Origin: Aphelenchoides besseyi
Taxonomy: Eukaryota > Nematoda > Chromadorea > Rhabditida > Aphelenchoididae
DNA: 64,000 bases
Assembly (NCBI GenBank): GCA_024699855.1
Contig: JAMPIQ010000003.1
Span: 9,858,001-9,922,000, forward strand
Reading direction: 5' to 3'
Both the position numbers and the translations under genes were made by a program. Below the pieces are notes generated by a model, which worked only from the letters and a program-made list of their open reading frames with translations, ran no database searches and was not told where the DNA came from. This document shows, piece after piece, positions 55,173 to 64,000 of the stretch (the first letter of the stretch is position 1; every line of letters starts with the position of its first letter).

Positions 55173-57976
55173 ATGATTCAATTGAAGTCGGAAATAGCGC
55201 TGATGGATACGGCCGTCGATCAGACGGACGAGAAGCTTCTGATGGTAAGTAGATGGAAGAAGTGTCGATCATTTTTGTTCAGGCCATCAGATCGATTAGT
55301 CGTCCCGATCTGAGCGTTCCGATTAGTTCCGCCGACACGTCGACTTCTACTGCTGCCTTCAAAATGGGCGACTTGGTTTTTCTTCACACGTTCACGTGGA
55401 ATGAGCTGCCGGCGATGTTCAAACAACTGCGATACAAATTCAAAGAGTCGCTTTATAACGTGAGTTCAGAGAAGTTGTCTGCGTACATAGTAATCATTTG
55501 CAGTTTGTCTTCTGTGTTGGTTACATTTTGAAATGTGAGAACGAACTGACCGCTCGAGTTCGCTTCTTCACACGACAAACTGATGGAGCGACTGTAACCA
55601 ACGACTATGTTGTGCCCTGCAGTGCTCTGCAACGTCCGAATCAACATTTGCGTTTTCAATCGAACGATCTTCTTGTTTTCGTTGATTTGGAGTCGGTGAG
55701 CAAACGGATGATGTTGAACAAGTGAATCGTCAATTTTGTAGGAAACTCAGAAAGTGATGATCGTCCGTAACACGAAAGCCAACGGACAGATTTTGATTTT
55801 GGAATCCATGAACGACTCGTCAACCATAGAAGTCAACGGAAAACAAGTGAGTATTGAATGAGCGGATAGAATACCAGATACATTTAGCACATTCTCGTTC
55901 CAGTCTACAATTCACAAAACCAATCGATGATCGAACAAATGGATGCTGGTGATGTTCAAGAATTGGACAACGATCGTTTTATGCGTCGTCTTCTCATCAA
56001 CGAAAAGCCTCAAAAAGTGACATACGAATATGCCATTCAAGTTCTTAAAAACACACTCGAAACTCGTGACGATCGTTACCTACGTGAAGCCTGTGCACTT
56101 GTTCCAAATTTTGTGAGTTGGAAAGCAACAGATCATTGACTTTGTTCGCAGGTTAACTCGATGATTGGCGACTCAATTGCACTTGTCGAGGCGATCAAAT
56201 TGGAGTGTCCGTACTTGGTTTCGCTTCTACTCGCTTGTGGTGCCAATCCGAATGTTCGTGATCGTCGTGGAAACTCGCTTCTGCACATTGCGGTTGAACT
56301 GTGAGTTTGAAGATGATAGTCGCATAACGGATGGCTTTGTAGAGGTTGTTTCGATGTTATTCGAGCATTAGCATTGAATATGCCCAACGCATTAAATACT
56401 CCGAATCTGTCGGCCAATACGCCATTTCACATCGCTTGTAAAGCCAAGAACCGTGACTTGATTGTCAAGTTGTTGAATATGTCGAAGCTCGATCCAACTT
56501 ATCGTAATGGTGATGGCTTCACCGGACTTCACGAATTAATTCGAATGCCCGAAAACGACGAACAACGTGCTCGTTGCATTGAGGCCTTTGTACACACTAA
56601 CAAAACAATTCGAACTCGTGTGCTCAGCGCAACAACTCAACTCGGACTCACACCATTGATGGCGGCAATCTATTGGAAGAAAGACGAGTGAATGAAACTG
56701 ATTGAAGCTCATTTATACTTTAAACTTTTTTAGAGCATTTCGTATTCTTCTTCGCACATGTCCAACCGGAGATTCGATGATTGGCACCGAAGACATGGAA
56801 GTCTCGTTGGTTCAGGCGTTGGCGCGTAGTGGAAACTTTCGGTTGTTCAAACAAATTGTCGATGTAAGTTCGAGGGTCGAAGCCTTCTGATATGTTTTCG
56901 TAGAAATGTAATGGTAACTATTTGGAAACATCGACTGGTCGTACGGTCTTGCATTTCGCCGTTGAAGGATGGAACGGGACAAAAGCCGACGACTACAATC
57001 GCTGTCGTATCATTGAGTTTTTGAGTTGTGCCGGCGATTATCAGATTCTGAACAAGGCGGACGCGTTCGGCAACACACCAATTCATCAACTCGCACTCTA
57101 CGTCAACGAATTGGATAAAAAGTCGCCGTTTGATATTCTGATCTTTCCCTCGATCATCGCTGCAAAAATGTCGGTACGTTTGGTTAGTGCAATAGAGTGT
57201 CTTATTCACTTCATTTTTCTGTTCAGAATCTGGCGGATATGTTGGCGGCAAGCAAAATGAACTATCCGTTGGCTACTTTGTGCTTCTTATCGGCCTGTGG
57301 TGCCGATTTTCAACGCAAGAATGCGGACGAGAAGTCGCCGTTGGATTTGATCGATCGCGTCGAAGTTCGAGTTCTGTTGTCCGATTGTGCGAAATACGGA
57401 GTCAAGCAAGTGATTATATACGAGTTCGGAACCAGTGCAAGATTTCAGCGAATGGCTCGAGACAGGACTTCCGAAGGCAGCGTCGAAGTTGAAGAAGCGA
57501 ACGTGCTACAATTGTCGAGCCGAAATGGAAATTCGCAATGTGGTCTACTGTTTGCCCTGTCAACACTACTTCGCGTGTGCCGAATGTCGTCATCAACTCA
57601 AACCGATTAATCAGTGTTTGATTTGTACGGAAAACATTCGATCCATTCGCGTGATTATCAATGGAAACGACGAGGTTTTGTTCCGCGACAATATGACCGT
57701 TCAGTACGCTCCGGATGGTCGATGTAAGTCGATGATGAAGTTCATAGCATGTATGAATCGGCTTCAGTGGTCAGCGAAGTGATTGAGGAGATGAAAGGAC
57801 AAATCTCGGCGCTGGAGGACCACGTTCTGTGTGGAATTTGCATGGAGGAAAAGACGAAGGTGGCTTTCGGTTGTGGACACACGGCTTGCGATGAATGTGC
57901 TCGTCAAATGCGTAAGAAGACGAATTCGTGCCACGTGTGTCGTCAAACAATCGTCAACTCTATAACCATCTATTGA
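55173..57976 (+). CDS. Mind bomb-like ankyrin/double-RING E3 ubiquitin ligase
   Basis: About twelve exons with 38-46 nt introns encode about 790 residues. The N-terminal part has two repeat-like beta regions (MGDLVFLHTFTWNELPAMF, NDYVVPCSALQRPNQHLRF). Ankyrin repeats follow (SLLLACGANPNVRDRRGNSLLHIA, NTPFHIACKAKNRDLIVKLL, GRTVLHFAVEGW, FGNTPIHQLALYV, SACGADFQRKNADEKSPLDL). Two RING fingers close it: CYNCRAEM...CLPCQHYFACAECR...CLIC and CGICMEE...CGHTACDECARQM...CHVC, with a coiled coil between them and the terminal ITIY typical of Mind bomb. The MIB-HERC2 and ZZ domains of canonical Mind bomb are not visible upstream. Mind bomb ubiquitinates Notch ligands; the partner here is inference. Confidence 0.85.
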
Positions 57977-59075
57977 GCTTTTGTTTTTTCTGGAAAGTAA
58001 ACTTTGATTTTTACTGTCGGTTACATTGTAGTCTTGAGACCAACGGAGGCGTATTGCGTTTCTGTCTCCATTCTCATGAACCCAACGGTCGGCAATACGG
58101 TCGTTCGAACGGCATACGGTTTTCACGTATACAACTTCAGAAAATTTTACTCACAAGTCAGTTCGAAAGTTCAATTTGTCAAGTGAAACCCAAAAGATTT
58201 GACTATGTACAGGGAATGAAGTCTATAGTAGTGGCTTATGAGAAAAGAAGGAGACGAAGAAAGATCGGTTTTTTGACTCGACAATCATGTGAGATGTTTT
58301 GGTTTGAGACGTGTAATTGGTCGGATACAATACGAGAAATGAAATTGGAGAGTAGAATTGGAGGTTTCACGAATGAACGTAACCAAAGTTATAATTTCAG
58401 CTGTCAATGTAACATTTTTGTTCATGTTCCTTCAACTGTTATAAACGTTTTCATTGTGAACTTTTCGGAATTTGAATGTCGTGAGAGTTTTCGTCCAATT
58501 CCGCTTAGCCGAGCCACACACATGATCATGTTGCGGATTTGCAACTGTGAAATGTGGCTGACCGTAGGATTTAAAGCAAGATTTTTGTGGTCACTTTCTT
58601 CTGTTGCACTCAATTAGTTGGTAAGGAAGTTGTTAAGAGAAACATACTCGTGAGTTGAACGTGTGAATGTTAGTTGCAGTCAACGAGTTAGCAACACATA
58701 TCAGAAGGAAGAGCGTTGACATTACGGACACACATCTGCGTGAGCATTTGACGTCGATGTTGAAACGGGCTTGAACAAAAATGAACGCGTGTGGACGCCA
58801 TGGAGTTAAACCTTCAATCCTATAGTTTCCCACCGATTTCGACTAAGTGAACGAATTGAAACATTGTTTATAAGCGGTTGACTATGGAATGGTTATTCTG
58901 GACAGTTGCGATCGTGAATTCCAACAAACTTTCTGCGAAATTGATTGTGAAACTTCATTAGACTTATTTCTGTTAAAGTTGTCGGCTTTTTAGTTTTTGC
59001 GTGAGATTCAAGCATACGGTTAAGCGTTGAACTTTCGAGCAAAATTGTTATTTGATAATTTTTGAATGATTACAG
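57977..59075. other. Interval with an unresolved 229-codon frame
   Basis: A plus frame from 57928 to 58617 overlaps the end of the ligase gene in another frame; from 58215 it could start MKSIVVAYEKRRRRRKIGFL. It shows no domain. On the minus strand an ATG at about 58722 starts MSTLFLLICVANSLTATN, a possible signal peptide, before a GTATGT donor, but I cannot find a phase-compatible second exon. Neither is called as a gene. Confidence 0.3.
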
Positions 59076-60329
59076 ATGAACAATCTTATCAGCACAACCA
59101 TTACGAGTCTTGACTATTCGAAGGCCCATAATTGTCCGGATGTCATTCACAGAGCTGTCTTATGTGTTTATATTGTTATTGTTAGCGTTCTAAACTTACT
59201 GCTGCTCTATCTAATTTTCTTCAAAACAATCAAAGCAATGGCCGATTACAAGATGGTTCTCTACACTACGACAATCATCGATTTCACAAGTGCGTGGTCA
59301 CAGTTTTTGATTGGAATTGTAGGTTGCAAGTGTTAACTCTCTCGATTGAACGTCTTATTTCAGCGTCCAACTCTTGAAAACGATATGCAAACTTTTAACT
59401 TCGATGGATTTCTACCATATTGGGTAGCCGATTGGTCGATTTTTGCGGGTGGAAATTTACATTGGTTGGCATTATTTGAGACGTTCAGTTCAGACTTTTC
59501 TTTCGCCTTCAGTATCATGCCGTTTCTTTATCGTTATTTCGCTGTTTGTTGGTAAGTTTTCTATGCGGATTACAAGTTCAATTTTACATTTTTTTCTTTT
59601 GTAAACAAAGGTTAGGTGATAGACTTAACCTTCTAGTACAATTTCAGGGATTGGAAGTTGCGGTTTTGGCAGTTTTCCATTCTAACCTTTTGTACTGCGT
59701 GGTTGGCGGCCTGGAGTTCGGGATCGTACGCGTGGATGGGAAGTGTGTTCTACGAACAAAATTCACCTGGAGTCTTCTTCAATCCGAGGTGTGTGAGACC
59801 GATGACTTCGTGGACTAGTGCGCAAAGTGAATCCAATCTGAATCCCGCTCTATACTATTGGATGTTTCGTGGTTGGAGCTACGGTTATTGGGGAATTTTG
59901 TACAGTTACGCATCGTTATTCTATTGCGGTTGGCGTATCTATGTGCGAGTTAGTTCCGACGCGTTTGTGTTCGAATCCAAGAAGGCACGAGTAGCGGCAC
60001 GACAATTGACTTTAACGATCACATTGCAAGCACTTTGTCCGCTGATCGTAACCGGCGGTTCGCTGATCTTCCTCTACATTGGGCTCAAAACCGAATTTCA
60101 CAAAGTGGATTCGTTCGTCGTTCTCTTCTACTCTTTCATGGTGTTTCCGATCTTGAATCCACTCATCAGCTTGATTTTCATATCATCCTATAGGAGATTC
60201 TTGGTCGGGTGTTTCTCTCGGGTCTTCGGTTTTTATCGTTGCTATTCTTCTACCCGCGTGGTACCCAATGGTATTATCATTCAGACCACAAGTTTCTCGG
60301 TGACATCACGACACAAAAACGAGTCCTAA
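59076..60329 (+). CDS. Seven-transmembrane chemoreceptor, Str superfamily
   Basis: Three exons (introns of 45 and about 96 nt) encode about 370 residues. Hydrophobic helices: VLCVYIVIVSVLNLLLLYLIF, TTTIIDFTSAWSQFLIGI, FSIMPFLYRYFAVCW, SILTFCTAWLAAWSSGSYAW, WGILYSYASLFYCGW, LTITLQALCPLIVTGGSLIF and FYSFMVFPILNPLISLIF. The PFLYRYFAVC element after helix 3, TLQALCPL in helix 6 and NPLISLIFISSYRRF at the end of helix 7 are hallmarks of nematode str/srd/srh/sri chemoreceptors. No orthologue assigned. It is a singleton here. AATAAA at 60359, 30 nt after the stop. Confidence 0.88.
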
Positions 60330-60358
60330 ATGCGTAGATATTCGTTGTTGTAACTGCA

Positions 60359-60364
60359 AATAAA
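60359..60364 (+). promoter_or_regulatory. Polyadenylation signal of the chemoreceptor gene
   Basis: AATAAA 30 nt after the stop codon. Confidence 0.6.
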
Positions 60365-63300
60365 CTATTTAAACCATTGAATGAACGGATGTTGAAGATT
60401 CTCGCGTGACATTTGAAAACGCTCGGAAGCTGTTCCGGAACACGAAAATCGACTGCGAAGTCGTCGAGAGCACAAAAGTCGAGTGCAAATGAACGAGACC
60501 AAAGTGAGTGATCGATTGCACATCTGCTCCATTCGCGCGTTTTGGTCATTCAACTCGGAGGTTTGGCATTCGAATTTCAACCTAATGACTACATTTAGCA
60601 GTTTGTTTTTATTTCATGACCCAATTACTTTTGTTGACCAACGCAACGTTGTCCAAATCGTCACAGCTGGCGATTACTCACGGCGCCACTCCTTCGAGTT
60701 GATTGACCGGAGTCGAATGGCACGAAAGTTTTCATGGCCGTCAGCATTCAAATGCGATGCAGATGTTCCAGTCGACGTTGTTGCCTTGAGGGGATGTTTC
60801 GAGTTAATGGAAAACGGAGGTTTCAAGTTGAAAATAACCTCAAGGGTTTCAATTAGTTTTGGCATTTTGTGACCAATTGAGATGACGCCAACGTGTGGGT
60901 CATTGCTCTATGGTCAGACGTTTGGTGCTGTAAACACTTGAGAGTCCGCGAATTTTTGGCTTCTCATCAACAAACGAGCGCAATTTTACTCGCGTTTAGC
61001 TTTTCGACCACCCGCAATTTGTCAACGCATCAATTAGCTGAAGAGGGCGATTAATTGCATCAGCTTTTTGAATTCACACTTTCCGACTAAAACGTTTCGA
61101 AATCTGCGCGAAAACCGGCGCCGTTTTCTTGGTCTTCATTTTTCCAATTTCACTTCATCGTACCGCCGCATTAGTCCGCCCGACGACAAGAACCATGCAA
61201 CGGTCATTCATTGGCGGGGGCCAGAAAGCCGTGAGCGACGAGTTCGATGAGAAAAAGTGACCATTTTTGAGCGGGGAGACTTTCATTGAAGTAACTCAAT
61301 GGATATTGGTTCCCACTGGTCGTATTGATTTCGTTCGGTCGACTTTCCCTCGTTTTTGGATCTCTCAACCAGAACTCGCAATTGAAAAGCGATCATGGCG
61401 GCAGGCTCAGCGGGCACGATGACCACAATCGGAGGTAAACAGGTTCGTCGCAAGTACTGGAGTTTTTGAGCTGCGCGATTCTCTTGAAATCCCACAAAGA
61501 CGATTGGAAACGAGCGCCAAATCCACGGCCGCTGACCGGTCATTTTGCCGAGAGCGTGCCGTTGCGTGTGAGCAAAAAACTTTGCGATTTCCCGTGGGAT
61601 GCGCGCGGGGAAAGTCGTCAGAAGCGTGTGTTTGGGACGTCACTTTTTTGGGTTTAAAACTTTTGTCGAGATTCTGCCAACAAAATCGAAACGTGAACTT
61701 CCAAAATTTTTCGTTTCTGCGCCACCAAAAACCCGGAGATTAGAAGGACGGTCGACGGCGCTAATCCGCCGAAAATTGTGGTAAAATTTCCAAAGTTTTT
61801 TGCGGTTCTTGGAGACCCGCCATTAACCACATCATTGTTTCCAATTCAACGGTTTTTTTGGCGATTCGCTGAATGTGTGAATGGGAATCGAGTTTCGAAT
61901 GCGAAGACCGCAAAGTCGTTAGTGGCCGAAATTGTTGTTTCCCTATCGAAAAACTCGCCGGTCCCAGTGGATTGGTCGGGAGTTTGTTGGCATCAAACGA
62001 TCGAACCGGTCGATTGCGGAGCTTTGAGAGGTTTCACAATTGCCCGAAGCTCTCGACTGTTTAGATGCCCTTCGTCGGAAACGACAACTTACAAGGGTTT
62101 GAGCGTAGATTTCGAAAGATAAGTCGAAATCTTTCGGGAACCCAATTTCTTGACATGGGCGTTTAGATTCACGAGATTGTAAAGTTTCGGAATTGGAAGC
62201 CAAACGTCTTCAAAGACTGTGATTGTGCTCCAGTTTCCACTGACTGTCCAGGCAAATGGAACGATCGATTATTCACTACTTTTGATTTCACCGCCCACTG
62301 ACACGCAAGTCGACTCTCGACATTGGCGCCAAATTGAGCACCTTTTGCCCGTTGTTAATCGATCATCTTCTTGTCATTTGGCGCGAATGCCGAATTTTGC
62401 GGACAACTGCAAAGTCATTCAATATGCTAATGTTTAGAAAGCAATTGATGAGTATATCGGATTTCTGTCAAAATTGTTGTGGAGGTGATTTTCGCTTATC
62501 TTCAATGTGAATCACTCTTCGGCTGTTGATTCGGTGAAAGTAGAAGGTGGACGGGTTTTGCGTGTCGATTCATTAGGTAGATAAGAGAAGTAAAACGGAA
62601 ATTAATCAGCGTGTCAATTGGCGGATACTTGAATCCGCTCGAATTGCGCGTTTTAACTTGCCGTTAAAATCAATGAGGATGACAATATCATGACGTAAAG
62701 ACCCTAAAAGCGACCTTGAAAGCCCCTTCCACCTCCTCACTTGCATTGTCCGATAAAGCACAAAGAGCGACGGGATACCCGTAAAGTCGTAAATGCCCAT
62801 TAATCGGCTGATGTGTGTAATTTACACCATCGTTTGAAGCTCAAGCCACGGCTTAATGACTTCGATCTCGAGTGTTGTGATACCAACCAAATTGACTTTC
62901 TCACTCTATTCATTTGAGGCTTCTCAATTCGTAGTTTTGATTTGTAAGTCAAAACCGGAAATTTTGCAGAAAAAAGCTAAACCGTCAGTCAACGTTTCCG
63001 TCCGTCAACTCAAAGTCTGCCGAGTCAAAAAGCGAACCGTCAGTTCGAATTCAAACACGAATTGGCTTTCGTTTTCATTTTGCCGACCGCCGTTGGGGCT
63101 TCAATTTCGCTTTTCCATTCAATTGCGAACTGTCTGGCGGTTTCTGTTTGCTTTGCGATCATCGCGAGCGAGTACTCACGTATAATTGCCGTCCCATTGG
63201 ATCTCATAATTGAATACTCCAAGCGATGGAGCCCAAGAGAAATCGCGCGACAAGTGCGCCAATCATCTCGAACATCCGTGCAACTGGCCACCTGCTCTTC

Positions 63301-64000
63301 GACAGTCGAGAGAGGTTTTTGAGCTAAAACGAAATGTGCTGGACACAAAAACGGGAGTGGTCCTGATGGCGTGCGAAGAGATTCCGTTTTGACTTGCGCC
63401 AAAGTTTGAACTGCGGATTCTACGGTCAACTTGTGTTTCTATCACCTTCGTTTCGCGTCTATTTTGTTTTTGGATTAAAAAGACGAACCGAATGGTTTTG
63501 ACCTCCCGGACGCCACTCCAAAAAAACTTTTCGCGATTTGTCGAAGATCAGAAAAAGTGTGCGCGCCGTCGGGTTTTTGTTTGTTCGAAATTTCCGTAGG
63601 GTCATTACGCAAATTCAATTGCCACGTTCGTGTCTTCGTCCGACTTTTTTGCGCGCACGGCCGGTACTCGAGAATCTTCGACCGACCGAATGCGTTTTCG
63701 ATTCCCAAAAACTCTCGAAAACAACTCGTGGACCGGCCGATTGTCGTTGGCAGGTGCGAACGTCGACGCGAAGTCGCTCCGAAAGATTGTGAGGTTCGCG
63801 CAGATTCCCGCGAAATGCCATTCGGCGGACTGTTTGTCGTGACCTTGTCGTTGCTCCCACTTTACCTGAAATCCGATCGTCTCCTTGTGTTAAACGTAAT
63901 TTCGAACACGTTTTGCATAATCACCCATCGTACAATTGTGATCGTTTCCGTTGCTAATCCGCCTTCGTGTCTCTACTTCACGACTATAAATTGTTTTTGG
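60365..64000. other. Terminal interval without a confident gene
   Basis: From about 61000 the composition shifts, with many overlapping frames of 60-130 codons on both strands and no consistent codon bias or domain. A short exon-like stretch at 61395-61436 (ATG GCG GCA GGC..., MAAGSAGTMTTIG) ends at GGAG|GTAAAC and could be the first exon of a gene whose remaining exons lie beyond 64000, making the rest a long first intron and promoter. No other exon was found. Confidence 0.35.

Noticed and set aside
57928..58617. 229-codon frame as a gene downstream of the Mind bomb-like gene
   Set aside because: It overlaps the ligase C terminus in another frame and has no recognisable domain; left as unresolved.
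60483..60872. 129-codon plus-strand frame
   Set aside because: No motif, start context or splice partner, and it directly follows the chemoreceptor polyadenylation signal.
1..64000. CRISPR arrays, bacterial operons, rRNA genes
   Set aside because: None seen; intron-rich nematode coding structure throughout.

Overview
This window reads as nuclear DNA of a nematode. Its protein-coding genes are split by very short introns, mostly 37-60 nt with GT...(T)TTCAG borders, and translate to typical nematode families: a cuticle-type collagen with the N-terminal cuticle-collagen domain, a Str-superfamily 7TM chemoreceptor, a nematode CHK-like kinase, a duplicated SXP/RAL-2 (DUF148) secreted protein and an extracellular-type globin fold. 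Many start codons sit a few bases after a strong 3' splice acceptor with no matching upstream exon, which fits trans-splicing. I cannot name the species. All gene models below were built by hand from splice signals, reading phase and remembered family motifs; no search was run.

Layout. 1-1571: copy 1 of a dispersed repeat (R). 1745-1852: a small inverted-repeat element. 4.6-7.0 kb (-): a hAT-transposase-derived gene. 8.8-11.1 kb (+): globin. 11.34-11.84 kb: partial repeat copy. 12.8-13.6 kb (+): PAP2 phosphatase (PLPP6-like). 13.8-16.2 kb (-): MGAT5-type glycosyltransferase. 17.8-21.0 kb (+): oxysterol-binding-related protein (PH + FFAT + ORD). 21.1-23.2 kb: a multipass membrane protein (-) and two uncharacterised genes (+). 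24.0-25.6 kb (+): CHK-like kinase. 25.6-34 kb: sparse, short secreted or hypothetical genes. 34.7-35.9 kb (+): type I membrane glycoprotein. 36.7-38.6 kb (+): collagen with many tiny exons. 38.9-40.4 kb (-): PPIL4-type cyclophilin/RRM protein. 40.56-41.93 kb: a second nearly identical copy of repeat R.

42.2-49.7 kb holds a run of secreted or uncharacterised genes, starting with the two-domain SXP/RAL-2 protein. 49.8-52.9 kb is compact: two divergent genes 30 nt apart (one an EXPERA-domain membrane protein), a CCDC102-like coiled-coil protein, a small membrane protein and DPM3. 53.1-54.8 kb (+): a DEAD-box helicase with damaged late motifs. 55.2-58.0 kb (+): a Mind bomb-like ankyrin/double-RING E3 ligase. 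59.1-60.3 kb (+): chemoreceptor. 60.4-64 kb: no convincing gene; perhaps the 5' region or first intron of a gene that lies beyond the window.

Functional themes are the secretory pathway (DPM3, MGAT5, EXPERA, PLPP6-like and OSBP-related lipid enzymes or carriers), secreted or cuticle products, and a few nuclear or RNA proteins. There is no operon with a single clear pathway. The most unusual observations are the young repeat R with its promoter-like sequence, 15-nt tandem repeats and a hairpin; the 7-nt exon in the collagen gene; the intron-rich hAT-derived gene; the internal SXP/RAL-2 duplication that preserved intron positions; and the degenerate DEAD-box protein.
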